NCBI GenBank assembly: GCA_002354335.1
Contig: DELI01000034.1
Span: 1 to 60,771, forward strand
Origin: Sphingobacterium sp. UBA2700
GTDB lineage: Bacteria; Bacteroidota; Bacteroidia; Sphingobacteriales; Sphingobacteriaceae
DNA length: 60,771 nucleotides
Reading direction: 5' to 3'
Part shown: one piece after another, positions 17,234-27,110 of the stretch
Layout: every line of letters begins with the position of its first letter
How positions within the stretch are numbered: the first letter of the stretch is position 1
Notes under the pieces: model-generated
The model's database searches: none
Seen by the model: only the letters and a program-made list of their open reading frames with translations
Told to the model about the DNA's origin: nothing
Program-made: the position numbers and the translations under genes

Positions 17234-17964
17234 TGCATAAAGTCGAGCTATTTATACCTTGTTTTATTGATCAACTTTATCCGGAAACAGCCTTCAATAC
17301 GATCAAATTATTGGAGAAGGCTGGCTGTGATGTGATATATAATACAGAGCAAACCTGTTGTGGTCAACCTGCCTATAACGCAGGGTTTTGGGATGATGCG
17401 AAGTCTATTGGTCAAAAGTTTCTAAACGATTTTACGGAGGAGCATCCTATTGTTTCGCCATCAGCCTCTTGTACGGGGATGGTGCGAGAGGGATATGATG
17501 ATCTTTTCACGAATACAACGGACCATAACCGCTGTCGCGGCATTCAGCGCAATATTTTCGAAATATCGGATTTCTTGGTCAACGTGATGAAGAAGGAGTA
17601 TTTCGGTGCCGAGCTGGTGGGTAGGGCGGTTTATCACGACTCCTGCTCCGCGCTTCGCGAGTGTAAAATAAAAGAAGAGCCACGGATCTTGCTTAGCCAC
17701 GTTGGCGGGTTGGAGATTGTCGAGATGCGCGATCAAGAGACCTGTTGCGGTTTTGGCGGTACTTTTGCGGTGAAGTTCGAAGGAATTTCATCGGCTATGG
17801 CAGAACAGAAGGTGAAAAATGCCTTGGCTGTCAACGCGGAATATATCATATCGACCGATGCATCCTGCTTGCTGCAATTGCAAGCATATATTGATAAACA
17901 TCAGTTAGCGATCAAGACGATACATCTGGTAGATGTACTGACTTCTGGATGGGCTAACATTTAA
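17233..17964 (+). CDS. (Fe-S)-binding CCG-domain protein, LutA/YkgE-like
   Basis: A 243-residue protein with two CCG domains: CCGQPAYNAG at 42-51 and CCGFGG at 171-176, each with the double cysteine that binds an iron-sulfur cluster, plus extra cysteines (C80, C138, C144). LutA of the LutABC lactate oxidation complex has this size and layout, as does the C-terminal half of GlcF. The usual partners lutB and lutC are absent here; the neighbours are an MFS transporter upstream (one-base overlap) and a TIM-barrel protein 18 bases downstream. A role in oxidising a 2-hydroxyacid is plausible but not shown. Confidence 0.88.
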   Translation: MHKVELFIPCFIDQLYPETAFNTIKLLEKAGCDVIYNTEQTCCGQPAYNAGFWDDAKSIGQKFLNDFTEEHPIVSPSASCTGMVREGYDDLFTNTTDHNRCRGIQRNIFEISDFLVNVMKKEYFGAELVGRAVYHDSCSALRECKIKEEPRILLSHVGGLEIVEMRDQETCCGFGGTFAVKFEGISSAMAEQKVKNALAVNAEYIISTDASCLLQLQAYIDKHQLAIKTIHLVDVLTSGWANI

Positions 17965-17982
17965 AACACTAATATTTAAACT

Positions 17983-18861
17983 ATGAACTCAAGAAGAGAA
18001 TTTTTAAGAAATCTAGGGTTAGTTGCAGCTGGGGTAACCATTGCACCTTCTTTGGATGTTTTTGCAGCGAAGAAAAGCTGGTTTGATATTTCTTTGGCTG
18101 AATGGTCATTGCATAAGAAATTGTTTAAGGGTGATCTGAAAAATATCGACTTCCCTGAGTATACAGCGAAGAATTTTGGTATTTACGGAGTTGAATATGT
18201 AAATCAATTCTTTAAGGATAAAGCGCAGGACATGACCTACTTAAAGGATTTGAACAATAGAGCAAAAGACAATGGCGTAAAGAACGTATTGATCATGATT
18301 GATGGCGAAGGTTCTTTAGGCGATCGCGATGAGAACAAGCGTCTAAAAGCTGTAGAGAATCATCATAAATGGATTGATGCTGCAAATTTCTTAGGATGCC
18401 GTGCAATTCGCGTCAATGCGGCGGGTGAGGGAACGAAGGAAGAGGTTAAGGACCAAGTGGTAAAAAGTCTTTCTTCATTAGCAGATTATGGTAAAAAAGG
18501 AAAAATTAATGTTATCGTTGAGAACCACGGCGGCATTTCATCGCATGGCGACTGGTTGGCTGATGTGTTGAAAACGGTAAACAAAAAGAACTGCGGTAGT
18601 CTTCCAGACTTTGGCAACTTCTATGAATACGACCGTTATCAAGGGGTTACCGATTTGATGCCGTATGCAAAAGGAGTGAGCGCGAAGTCGCATGCTTTTG
18701 ATGCAAAGGGCAATGAAACAGGTATTGACTATGCTAAGATGATGGATATCGTGAAGAAGGCTGGATATAGAGGCTACGTGGGAATTGAGTTTGAAGGCGA
18801 TAAAATCAGTGAAGACGAGGGTATCAAATTAACGAAAGCCTTGTTGGAGCGTTTTAAATAG
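17983..18861 (+). CDS. Tat-exported sugar phosphate isomerase/epimerase-like TIM barrel
   Basis: A 292-residue protein of the AP-endonuclease-2/xylose-isomerase-like superfamily. The N-terminus SRREFLRNLGLVAAGVTIAP is a twin-arginine signal, so it acts folded in the periplasm or is membrane-attached. Barrel strands with metal-ligand candidates are INVIVENHGG (Glu, His), SLPDFGNF (Asp), KSHAFD (His) and YVGIEFEGD (Glu). Members isomerise or epimerise sugars; the substrate cannot be told. It sits in the cluster 15914-19757 and the next gene starts 2 bases after its stop. Confidence 0.88.
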   Translation: MNSRREFLRNLGLVAAGVTIAPSLDVFAAKKSWFDISLAEWSLHKKLFKGDLKNIDFPEYTAKNFGIYGVEYVNQFFKDKAQDMTYLKDLNNRAKDNGVKNVLIMIDGEGSLGDRDENKRLKAVENHHKWIDAANFLGCRAIRVNAAGEGTKEEVKDQVVKSLSSLADYGKKGKINVIVENHGGISSHGDWLADVLKTVNKKNCGSLPDFGNFYEYDRYQGVTDLMPYAKGVSAKSHAFDAKGNETGIDYAKMMDIVKKAGYRGYVGIEFEGDKISEDEGIKLTKALLERFK

Positions 18862-18863
18862 AC

Positions 18864-19757
18864 GTGGTGAAGAAGTATTTGCATAAAATACTGATACTAA
18901 TTTTAATAAGCTGTGCTACAGTTGCTCAAGGGCAATCGAAAGAAGCGAAGCTTCAAGTATGGCAAGACAGTTTAGCAGGTCTGGGGCGCGCTATGTTCTC
19001 CAGACTTTCTGAACCTGAGCGCATGCAGAAGAACTTTACCTTTGTGAAGACCCTAGTCTCTGCATTGAAAGAAAACAACTCCTATCAGTTTGCTTTTCCC
19101 AAGCTCAAGATGATTTCTATTCTGAACTCTCCGGATCAGAATTTCCGTATTTTTTCATGGAATTTACCTTTAGATGATGGATCCTATCTTTATTATGGTG
19201 CTATTCAGTTCGCAAGCAGTAACGGCGAGTTGGAGTTGATTCCGTTATTAGATAAGACTTTTGAGATCAAGGATCCTTCGAAAGCGATCGTCAAGGCCGA
19301 TAATTGGTATGGCGCGCAATATTATGACATCCGGAAATTGGGGGCGAACGCTTATGTTCTACTGGGTTGGAAGGGGCATCATGCGGATTACACGCAGAAA
19401 GTGATCGATATTGTGGAATTGCAGGGGCCTAAACAGGTTGTCTTTGGTAAAAATGTTTTTACAGACGATCGGACTTTATCGCGAAAGATATTTAAATATA
19501 CGCGTCAGGCGAGTATGTATTTGGTTTTTAATCCAAAGGCGAACCGTTACGAATTTGATCATTTAGTGCCTGCGGATCCCAAATTGGAAGGCAATTCTAA
19601 GTATTATGGGCCCGATTTATCCTATGATGCCTATTATTTGGACAAAGGCTCACTTCGTTTCGTATCTGACGTGGAAGTATCCAATGCCACTCGTGGGGAT
19701 GAAGATAGCTTCTTGGCACCAAATCGGAGGGAGATCAAAAAGGAAAGCGGTTTTTAA
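18864..19757 (+). CDS. secreted hypothetical protein
   Basis: A 297-residue protein with an N-terminal signal peptide (KILILILISCATVAQGQ, about 8-24); the cysteine at about 17 is not in a good lipobox. The start is GTG (18864, or 18867 immediately after), directly following the isomerase stop. The mature part is rich in beta strands and aromatic residues (SYLYYGAIQFASSNGELELIPL, shortened motif YLYYGAIQF; YVLLGWKGH). I recognise no family. Bacteroidota genomes contain many secreted proteins of this type of unknown function. Cotranscription with the upstream three genes is likely. Confidence 0.8.
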   Translation: MVKKYLHKILILILISCATVAQGQSKEAKLQVWQDSLAGLGRAMFSRLSEPERMQKNFTFVKTLVSALKENNSYQFAFPKLKMISILNSPDQNFRIFSWNLPLDDGSYLYYGAIQFASSNGELELIPLLDKTFEIKDPSKAIVKADNWYGAQYYDIRKLGANAYVLLGWKGHHADYTQKVIDIVELQGPKQVVFGKNVFTDDRTLSRKIFKYTRQASMYLVFNPKANRYEFDHLVPADPKLEGNSKYYGPDLSYDAYYLDKGSLRFVSDVEVSNATRGDEDSFLAPNRREIKKESGF

Positions 19758-19856
19758 ATCCTATGGAGATTGTGAATAAAAATTTGTTTATTTGCTTTTT
19801 CAATAAAATTATGTTCTGTAGATAATCACACATAAAACTAAATTAAACGATAATAT

Positions 19857-21440
19857 ATGAATCAAGAGAGAGACGCAGATTTAGTCCAGCACCTTGCCAA
19901 ACAAGGAGTTGACGACAAGATGGTTATGGGCCATCCAGCCAGTCTTTTTGTACTCTTCTTTACTGAGATGTGGGAGCGTTTCAGTTATTATGGGATGCGT
20001 GCATTGTTAACTGTATTTTTAATTACAGAGATCGCAAAAGGCGGTTGGGGTTGGACTAATGCTGAGGCCATGAATTTATATGCATGGTATACAGGACTAG
20101 TATATTTAACGCCATTGATCGGTGGTATGATTGCCGATAAATTAACGGGGTATAGAAAGGCGATTATCTTAGGTGCATTGATCATGACGCTTGGTCATGC
20201 TTCGATGGCATTAGAGACTTTCAATAACTCATATTTCTACATCGGTTTGGTATTGATGATCTTAGGAAATGGTTTATTCAAACCAAATATTTCCTCAATG
20301 GTAGGTCAGCTATATCCGGATAGTAGCTCTAAGAAAGATGCAGGTTATACTATTTTCTACATGGGTATCAACTCGGGAGCTTTCCTAGGGATGTTATTAT
20401 GTGGTTATATTGGTGAGAAAGTAGGTTGGCATTATGGTTTTGGACTTGCTGGGGTATTTATGTTCTTCGGTATGATTCAGTTCTATTTTGCACAAAGAAT
20501 ATTTGGTATCATCGGTGAAAAACCGGGTACTAAACATAATCCAGAGGATAAATTAGTAAGCGTTCAAGAAGAAGATCATACACCTGCAAACGTGGTGAGA
20601 GATCGTCTGATCGTTGTTGCTGTATTGATGATTGCGAGTATCTTCTTTTTCTTTGCGTTTGAACAAGCGGGTGGTTCGATGACCATTTTTGCAAAAGATT
20701 ATACGCAACGGGTGCTCTCAGGTAATTCTGGTGAGATCTTTAAGTGGATCGATGCCGCTTTAACGATTTTCCCGATCATGATCGTGACCTATGTACTCTT
20801 TAAATTATCGCAAAAGATTGTCGCTAAATACCCGCTAACGGTATTATTTACAGCTATATCATTCGCTATTATTTGGGGATTGGGTATATGGAAGGTTTAC
20901 AGAGAATTTAGCTTAGACCAAACAGAAGTAACGGTTTCCTGGTTCCAAATTTTGAACTCTTTCTTTATTATTACGTTAGCTTCCTCATTCAGTAAGCTAT
21001 GGGAAAAGGTGTGGAATCCATCAGGACCGGTGAAGTTTGCCTTCGGATTGCTATTAGTAGGCGTGGGTTTCTTGGCTTTGGCCTATGGATCGATGTCTAT
21101 CCCTCAGGGTGCAAAAACAGCATCGGTTAGCATGATTTGGTTAATTTTAGCCTATTTCTTCCATACGACAGGAGAGCTTTGTCTGTCGCCGGTTGGTTTA
21201 TCTTATGTAAGTAAACTGTCGCCTAAGAAGTTTGCCGGACTATTATTTGGTCTTTGGTTTACAGCTTCGGCAATTGCAAACTTTATTGCAGGTAAAACAG
21301 GATCGTACATTGACTATATCGTTCAGACGTATTCAATGACGACTTTCTTCCTGATCATTGCCGCATTACCAGCGGGAGCAGCTTTATTATTATTGTTGTT
21401 CAATGGTAAATTGAAGAAGATGATGCACGGTATCAACTAA
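19857..21440 (+). CDS. POT-family proton-coupled oligopeptide transporter (12-TM form)
   Basis: A 527-residue PTR2/POT transporter of the inner membrane that imports di- and tripeptides with protons. The proton-coupling motif ExxERF is at 37-42 (EMWERF), the PTR2 signatures GNGLFKPNISSMVG and FYMGINSGAFLG follow, and the second half contains TTGELCLSPVGLSYVSKLSPKKF. Helix 6 (FGLAGVFMFFGMIQFYFAQ) passes into helix 7 through a hydrophilic stretch only, so the two extra linking helices usual in bacterial POTs appear to be missing. First of three tandem paralogues; it has its own terminator. Confidence 0.95.
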   Translation: MNQERDADLVQHLAKQGVDDKMVMGHPASLFVLFFTEMWERFSYYGMRALLTVFLITEIAKGGWGWTNAEAMNLYAWYTGLVYLTPLIGGMIADKLTGYRKAIILGALIMTLGHASMALETFNNSYFYIGLVLMILGNGLFKPNISSMVGQLYPDSSSKKDAGYTIFYMGINSGAFLGMLLCGYIGEKVGWHYGFGLAGVFMFFGMIQFYFAQRIFGIIGEKPGTKHNPEDKLVSVQEEDHTPANVVRDRLIVVAVLMIASIFFFFAFEQAGGSMTIFAKDYTQRVLSGNSGEIFKWIDAALTIFPIMIVTYVLFKLSQKIVAKYPLTVLFTAISFAIIWGLGIWKVYREFSLDQTEVTVSWFQILNSFFIITLASSFSKLWEKVWNPSGPVKFAFGLLLVGVGFLALAYGSMSIPQGAKTASVSMIWLILAYFFHTTGELCLSPVGLSYVSKLSPKKFAGLLFGLWFTASAIANFIAGKTGSYIDYIVQTYSMTTFFLIIAALPAGAALLLLLFNGKLKKMMHGIN

Positions 21441-21845
21441 AGATATCTCGTTAATAGGAAAGCCGGTTTGTTTTACAGACCGGCTTTTTTTGTGAAAGCG
21501 TCTGATTTCAAAGATCTTTAAAGCCTTTCATTCCTTTTGTCGCTTCACTGGAAACATGAAAGTTTTTCTGAACATGTTTGTTTTCAAGGACCATTCTTAT
21601 CCTCATTTTTGTTGCTGTTTCATTGAAAATATGGAATTTTTGCATGGAATTATCCAATTAATCAAATAATAGTTCGCTTAAATTATTACTTTTACACGTT
21701 TGAATAAAATTGATGTTTGGGAGCATCCTTTTTATTTCTTACGATTGTGATCTTCTGTCATGCGTTTCGCTCGATGGGAGTATTGGCGGAGGCTATGGCC
21801 ATTGTTGTTTGAACAATCGTACATTAATCTAAATAGTAATTTTTG
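21441..21845 (+). other. gene-free interval between POT genes 1 and 2
   Basis: Apart from the terminator at 21459-21491, the interval holds no supported gene. A segment ATAGTTCGCTTAAATTATTA at 21668-21687 closely resembles ATAGTTCGGCTAAATTATTA at 25269-25288 upstream of the glycosyltransferase gene; both are followed by a CTTTTACA/CCTTTACA box and may be related promoters. The remainder is AT-rich with no clear structure. Confidence 0.4.
21459..21491 (+). terminator. intrinsic terminator of POT gene 1
   Basis: A 12-bp stem with one G-U pair (AAAGCCGGTTTG at 21459-21470, complement at 21476-21487, loop TTTTA) followed by a run of T. Confidence 0.88.
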
Positions 21846-23636
21846 ATGAATCGAGAATCAGAAGCTTCATTTTCGGAAGAACTAGAGAAGCAGGGGATTG
21901 ACGGCAGCCTCGTATTAGGGCATCCGTCAGGACTTTTTGTGTTGTTTTTTACGGAAATGTGGGAGCGTTTTTCCTTCTACGGGATGCGCGTATTATTAAT
22001 TAACTTCCTTACGAGTGCGGTTATTTCCGGGAGTCCGTTCTCTGGTTGGGGATGGGATCCAGTACAGGCAGGAGCATTATATGGTACTTATGCCATGTTA
22101 TTGTATATCACGCCCATCTTCGGGGGGATAGTTGCCGACAAGTATCTGGGATATCGCTACGCTGTCGTCGTCGGTGCCGCGATTATGACCTTGGGTCACC
22201 TCTTCATGGCATTTGACACGCCATTGTTTCTATATCTGGGTTTAGGTGCCTTAGTACTTGGTACCGGCTTCTTCAAACCTAATATGACTTCTATACTTTC
22301 CGAGATGTATAAGAAATTCCCGCAGAAGAAGGATGGAGCATACACTATTTTCTATATGGGTGTAAACTCTGGTGCTTTCTTCGGGATGATGCTATGTGGA
22401 TATTTGGGAGAGAAAGTAGGCTGGCATTGGGGATTTGGTCTTGCGGGTATCTTCATGTTCTTAGGGACACTGCAGTTTTGGTTCGCAAAACCCATCTTTG
22501 GTAAGGTCGGCGATCCACCAAGTAAAGAGTTGGCTGCGGAGAAGGCTGCTGTTGTTAATACAGACTTGCCGGAGGATAAACCTAATCCTTTTACCAAAGT
22601 AGATTCTATTCTAATCTTTGTGATGACTATTTTAGGATTGGCGTTCGCTTTCAACGATCCGCTTTCGAAGATTGCTGGTGTCGATGTGCTTTCGAACTTT
22701 CAAATTGGATCGATGGCAGGACAGAATGTGGCAATCCTGATTGCGCTAGCATTGTTCTTGTTTGTGGTAATCTCTAGGTTAACTAGATATACGAAAGTTG
22801 TTCGAGATCGCTTGATAGCCGTTATTATATTCGCCTTTTTCGTGGTGTTTTTCTGGATGTCATTTGAACAAGGCGCATCGTCCTTGGTGATTTTTGCCCG
22901 CGAGAATGTGGATAGAAGTCTTTCTGGTAGCTCGTTGACCATCTTTAATATCATCAATACCTTACTTACCGTTGTTCCTTTGGCTTTAGTGACCTACGTG
23001 GTCGTGCTGTTGACAAAGAAAACCTATGGCAAGGCGCCACTGTCTAACGTGGTGCAGTTTATTTGTTTTGCCGGTGTTTGGGCTGTTGCGCTATGGATGT
23101 TGTATAATGAGTTTACGGCGGAGTCTTCGGAGATTACAGTTTCCTGGTTCTCCATCATGAACTCATTCTTCATTATCACCTTTGCAAACTTTGTTTCTAA
23201 AATATGGGATTCTAAATATAATCCGCCAGCGACCTTTAAATATGGCTTTGGTCTAATCATTATGGCAATCGGATTCGGGTTGCTCGCATTCGGTGCTTAT
23301 GGCATTCAGGATGGTATCAAGGTATCCATGGCATGGCTGATATTGGCTTACATGTTCCATACCTTGGGCGAGCTATGCCTATCGCCGGTGGGCTTATCCT
23401 ACGTTTCCAAGCTGGTGCCTGCAAGAATGATCGGATTTATGTTCGGTATGTGGTATCTAGCGATTGCAATCGGTAATAAGTTGGCAGCCATCTTAGGTGG
23501 ACAGATTGAGGTTATTACCAAACAATATTCTTTAAGTACATTTTTCTTGATCTTTACGATTGTTCCAATAGTAGCTGGGTTATTGGTGATGATGCTTCAT
23601 CCGGTAATCAAGAAATTAATGCATGGCGTAAAATAA
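21846..23636 (+). CDS. POT-family proton-coupled oligopeptide transporter (14-TM form)
   Basis: A 596-residue POT transporter. ExxERF is at residues 37-42 and the PTR2 signatures (GTGFFKPNMTSILSEMY, FYMGVNSGAFFG) are intact. Compared with the first paralogue it has about 70 extra residues between helices 6 and 7 with two hydrophobic segments (ILIFVMTILGLAFAF and VAILIALALFLFVVIS), corresponding in position to helices HA/HB of bacterial POTs. The ATG at 21846 is preferred over the adjacent TTG. The third paralogue starts 22 bases downstream, so the two share a transcript. Confidence 0.95.
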   Translation: MNRESEASFSEELEKQGIDGSLVLGHPSGLFVLFFTEMWERFSFYGMRVLLINFLTSAVISGSPFSGWGWDPVQAGALYGTYAMLLYITPIFGGIVADKYLGYRYAVVVGAAIMTLGHLFMAFDTPLFLYLGLGALVLGTGFFKPNMTSILSEMYKKFPQKKDGAYTIFYMGVNSGAFFGMMLCGYLGEKVGWHWGFGLAGIFMFLGTLQFWFAKPIFGKVGDPPSKELAAEKAAVVNTDLPEDKPNPFTKVDSILIFVMTILGLAFAFNDPLSKIAGVDVLSNFQIGSMAGQNVAILIALALFLFVVISRLTRYTKVVRDRLIAVIIFAFFVVFFWMSFEQGASSLVIFARENVDRSLSGSSLTIFNIINTLLTVVPLALVTYVVVLLTKKTYGKAPLSNVVQFICFAGVWAVALWMLYNEFTAESSEITVSWFSIMNSFFIITFANFVSKIWDSKYNPPATFKYGFGLIIMAIGFGLLAFGAYGIQDGIKVSMAWLILAYMFHTLGELCLSPVGLSYVSKLVPARMIGFMFGMWYLAIAIGNKLAAILGGQIEVITKQYSLSTFFLIFTIVPIVAGLLVMMLHPVIKKLMHGVK

Positions 23637-23658
23637 TTCAAATACAATAATTAGCATT

Positions 23659-25191
23659 ATGGCTACAGGAACACACAATACGCTTGAAGAAATTCAAGAC
23701 TTTAAAGGGAAGTATCCAAAGCAGATTTGGAGATTGTTCTTCTCGGAGATGTGGGAGCGGTTCTGTTTTTACGGAATGCGCGGTATGTTGGTTTTTTTCA
23801 TGATTACCCAACTTAATTTCGGGGAGAAAGAAGCTAACTTACAGTATGGAGCGACGCAGGCATTTGTATATGCCTTTACATTTATCGGCGGGCTTTTCGC
23901 AGATAAGATTCTCGGGTTTCGGAAATCGCTGTTCTTCGGCGGATTACTGATGATTACCGGTTCAGTATTATTATCGATTGATACCCATCAGTTTTTCTTC
24001 TTCGGATTAGCATTTATTATTATCGGAACGGGCTTTTTCAAGCCTAACATCTCGACAATGGTAGGGGAGCTGTATAAAGATGGCGATAGCCGTCGCGATG
24101 CAGGATTCTCTTTATTTTATGCGGGTATTAACCTAGGTGCTTTCCTAGGGGGATATATCTGCGTGGCTATCGGAAAAGGTTACATGCTGAGCTCGGTAAT
24201 CGATGAGGCACATCGTTGGAATGTAGCATTTGGTTTGGCGGCTGTCGGAATGTTGATCAGCTTGATCAATTTCCAGTTTACCAAGCATGAGTTAGGACCT
24301 ATTGGCTTGCAACCCGGGCATCCCGATGCCATTGTCAAGTCTAAGCCTTTACCGAAATGGGTTGAATATGCGGTTTACATCGGAACCCTGCTGTTAGTGC
24401 CTTTAATTCAGGTAATGGTTTCTAAAACAGAGTATACAGATTACTTTATGTACACCATCGGACCCTTGACTTTGATCTATCTGTTTTTTGAGATGTCAAA
24501 AGTGGAGAAAAAGGAACGTCATAAGCTAATCGCTGCCCTGATCTTTATTTTATTCTCGATTGTATTCTGGGGAATATATGAGCAGAGTGGGGGCTCCTTG
24601 AGCATCTTTGCTGCCAAGAATTTAAATGATTCAGTATTAGGTGGAGCATTCCGTTTAGATCCAAATGGAGTTAATAATTCCGGTGGAGCCTTCTTCATTA
24701 TCATTTTGGCGCCTGTATTTGGCCTACTTTGGTTGTGGATGGCAAAGCGCAAGATCGAGCCGAATACGGTTATTAAGTTTGGTTTAGGGTTCTTGTTTTT
24801 AGGCTTGGGATTCTATGTGCTGTATGCTACTCGCTTTTTCGCAGTTGACGGAATGACATCTTTAGACATCTTTACGCTAGCTTTATTAGTCATCACGGTA
24901 GGGGAGTTATGTTTGTCTCCAATCGGATTGTCGATCATGACGAAGTTATCGCCTGCGAAGTTGCAAGGTATTATGATGGGGATGTGGTTCCTTGCGAGTG
25001 CCTACGGACAATATGTTGCCGGATTAATCGGCGCAAATATGGCCGAAGCAAGAGAAGGCGATTCGCTTATGGATAAATTAATCACTTACACGGAGGGCTA
25101 TAAGCAACTCGGATTGTATTCTTTGATCGCAGGAGTGATCTTAATAGCACTATCACCAATGATCAAAAAGTTGATGCATGGGGTAAATTAA
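23659..25191 (+). CDS. POT-family proton-coupled oligopeptide transporter
   Basis: A 510-residue POT transporter, third of the tandem set and the most divergent. ExxERF is at 30-35 (EMWERF), followed by GTGFFKPNISTMVGELY and SLFYAGINLGAFLGGY. Two hydrophobic segments between helices 6 and 7 (VEYAVYIGTLLLVPLIQVMV and YFMYTIGPLTLIYLFFEM) correspond to the HA/HB linking helices. The N-terminus is shorter than in the first two. It is translated from the same transcript as the second paralogue and ends at the terminator 25211-25242. Confidence 0.95.
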   Translation: MATGTHNTLEEIQDFKGKYPKQIWRLFFSEMWERFCFYGMRGMLVFFMITQLNFGEKEANLQYGATQAFVYAFTFIGGLFADKILGFRKSLFFGGLLMITGSVLLSIDTHQFFFFGLAFIIIGTGFFKPNISTMVGELYKDGDSRRDAGFSLFYAGINLGAFLGGYICVAIGKGYMLSSVIDEAHRWNVAFGLAAVGMLISLINFQFTKHELGPIGLQPGHPDAIVKSKPLPKWVEYAVYIGTLLLVPLIQVMVSKTEYTDYFMYTIGPLTLIYLFFEMSKVEKKERHKLIAALIFILFSIVFWGIYEQSGGSLSIFAAKNLNDSVLGGAFRLDPNGVNNSGGAFFIIILAPVFGLLWLWMAKRKIEPNTVIKFGLGFLFLGLGFYVLYATRFFAVDGMTSLDIFTLALLVITVGELCLSPIGLSIMTKLSPAKLQGIMMGMWFLASAYGQYVAGLIGANMAEAREGDSLMDKLITYTEGYKQLGLYSLIAGVILIALSPMIKKLMHGVN

Positions 25192-25210
25192 TCCTTAAGA
25201 TCTTATATAT

Positions 25211-25242
25211 AAGCCGGTTTGTAGTAACAAATCGGCTTTTTT
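25211..25242 (+). terminator. intrinsic terminator of the POT gene pair
   Basis: A 12-bp stem with one G-U pair (AAGCCGGTTTGT at 25211-25222, complement at 25227-25238, loop AGTA) followed by T residues. The stem nearly repeats that of the terminator at 21459-21491. Confidence 0.88.
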
Positions 25243-25314
25243 GATTTTTATGCCTTGCTAGAAAGGGTTAATAGTTCGGCTAAATTATTACCTTTACATT
25301 TCAAAAAGTATACA

Positions 25315-26046
25315 GTGTCAGACAGTATTGTTATTATTCCGACTTACAACGAGAAGGAGAATATAGAAAGAATTATCAGAAAAGTGTTTTCATTGGAGAT
25401 TCCATTTCACATTCTAGTGGTGGATGACGGCTCTCCTGATGGTACTGCTCAAATTGTAAAAAGCTTACAACAAGAGTTTCCCGGCGAACTGCACTTGGAA
25501 GAAAGAAGAGGTAAGTTAGGATTAGGAACAGCATACATTCACGGCTTTAAGTGGTCTTTGCAGCGGAACTATGAGTTCATCTTCGAAATGGATGCAGACT
25601 TTAGCCATAATCCGGATGATTTGATGAGATTGCGTGCCGCCTGCTTAAACGATGGTGCTGATATGGCCATCGGCTCAAGATATATTAAAGGTGTCAATGT
25701 TGTGAACTGGCCAATGAAGCGTGTTTTGATGTCCTACTTTGCGTCTGGATACGTGCGCATGATTACGCGCATTGATATTCGCGATGCAACGGCGGGTTTC
25801 GTATGTTTCAGAAGAAAAGTATTAGAGACAATTAACTTAGATAAGATTAAGTTCGTCGGCTATGCTTTCCAGATTGAGATGAAGTTTACAGCAATCAAAT
25901 ATGGGTTCAACGTCGTTGAAATTCCTATCATTTTTACTGATCGAACCCTTGGTACTTCGAAGATGAGTACTAAGATTTTTAAAGAGGCATTTTTCGGAGT
26001 GATCCAGATGAAAATTGCTAGTTTTTTCAAAAATTACAATAAATAA
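25315..26046 (+). CDS. polyprenol monophosphomannose synthase (GT2, DPM1-like)
   Basis: A 243-residue family 2 glycosyltransferase that transfers a sugar from a nucleotide donor to polyprenyl phosphate at the cytoplasmic face. Motifs in order: [12 protein letters not shown] (6-17), [11 protein letters not shown] (35-45) and the DXD-type [10 protein letters not shown] (91-100); the later segment [15 protein letters not shown] is typical of the DPM1 branch. No membrane segments are present, as in bacterial single-domain DPM1. The start is the GTG at 25315, because the family begins just before this strand and the upstream part of the frame carries promoter-like sequence. Confidence 0.92.
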   Translation: MSDSIVIIPTYNEKENIERIIRKVFSLEIPFHILVVDDGSPDGTAQIVKSLQQEFPGELHLEERRGKLGLGTAYIHGFKWSLQRNYEFIFEMDADFSHNPDDLMRLRAACLNDGADMAIGSRYIKGVNVVNWPMKRVLMSYFASGYVRMITRIDIRDATAGFVCFRRKVLETINLDKIKFVGYAFQIEMKFTAIKYGFNVVEIPIIFTDRTLGTSKMSTKIFKEAFFGVIQMKIASFFKNYNK

Positions 26047-26084
26047 CGAATTTTTCTGTTTTATTGAGTAGAGTTGTCCAATAT

Positions 26085-27107
26085 ATGAACGAAAACCTTG
26101 ACCCAAATCCCGAAAGATTGACCCCCACAGATAAAGACTTGGAGCGCGTATTGCGGCCCCAGACTTTTGATGACTTTACGGGGCAAGCTAAGATTTTGGA
26201 GAACCTTTCGATATTTGTTAGAGCGGCAAAGCTTCGCGGTGAAGCTTTAGACCATGTTTTGCTACATGGCCCTCCAGGACTTGGTAAGACAACCCTGTCG
26301 CATATCATTGCAAATGAGATGGGCGTGGGGATTAAGATTACCTCCGGACCTGTATTGGATAAGCCTGGAGATCTTGCAGGACTACTGACAAACCTTGATG
26401 AAGGTGATATCTTATTCATTGACGAGATACATCGGTTAAGCCCCCTAGTTGAAGAATATCTGTATTCTGCCATGGAGGACTTCAAGATTGACATCATGTT
26501 GGAGACAGGACCTAATGCACGTTCTGTTCAGATTTCCTTGAATCCATTTACCTTAGTCGGTGCAACGACGCGTTCAGGATTGCTTACAGCACCATTACGT
26601 GCTCGCTTCGGTATCAACTCAAGGTTGCAATACTATGATGCGAAATTGTTGACTGATATTATCATGCGCTCAGCAATGATTCTTAATGTTCCGATATCCG
26701 AGGAAGGAGCATTCGAGATTGCGCGGCGCAGTCGTGGTACACCACGTATCGCAAATGCATTGTTGCGCAGAACGCGTGACTTTGCGCAGATCAAAGGGAA
26801 TGGTTCTATCGATATGGCCATCGCTCAGTTCGCTCTGAACGCATTAAATGTAGATGAGCACGGACTTGATGAGATGGACAACAAAATATTGAGCACAATT
26901 ATTGATAAATTTAAAGGTGGTCCGGTGGGCGTGAAGACGATAGCGACGGCAGTTGGAGAGGATGAAGGCACCATTGAAGAAGTATATGAGCCCTTTTTAA
27001 TACAAGAGGGATACCTAATGCGAACCTCTAGAGGTAGAGAGTGTACAGAGCTTGCATTTAAACATTTAGGAAAAACAAATCATTACAAAGGAAATACATT
27101 GTTTTAA
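26085..27107 (+). CDS. ruvB: Holliday junction branch migration helicase RuvB
   Basis: A 340-residue AAA+ ATPase that drives branch migration of Holliday junctions with RuvA. Walker A GPPGLGKT is at 62-69, Walker B DEIH at 113-116, sensor 1 VGATTRSG and the arginine-finger region APLRARFG follow, and the C-terminal winged-helix domain ends the protein ([16 protein letters not shown], then [17 protein letters not shown]). The ATG at 26085 matches the usual RuvB N-terminus; an in-frame TTG at 26064 is less likely. The outer membrane protein gene follows after 3 bases. Confidence 0.97.
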   Translation: MNENLDPNPERLTPTDKDLERVLRPQTFDDFTGQAKILENLSIFVRAAKLRGEALDHVLLHGPPGLGKTTLSHIIANEMGVGIKITSGPVLDKPGDLAGLLTNLDEGDILFIDEIHRLSPLVEEYLYSAMEDFKIDIMLETGPNARSVQISLNPFTLVGATTRSGLLTAPLRARFGINSRLQYYDAKLLTDIIMRSAMILNVPISEEGAFEIARRSRGTPRIANALLRRTRDFAQIKGNGSIDMAIAQFALNALNVDEHGLDEMDNKILSTIIDKFKGGPVGVKTIATAVGEDEGTIEEVYEPFLIQEGYLMRTSRGRECTELAFKHLGKTNHYKGNTLF

Positions 27108-27110
27108 GTT

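Noticed and set aside
26027..26497. A 156-codon open frame on the minus strand opposite ruvB
   Set aside because: It lies entirely over the strongly supported ruvB gene and its upstream region, has no family resemblance and no promoter; it reflects codon bias of the opposite strand.
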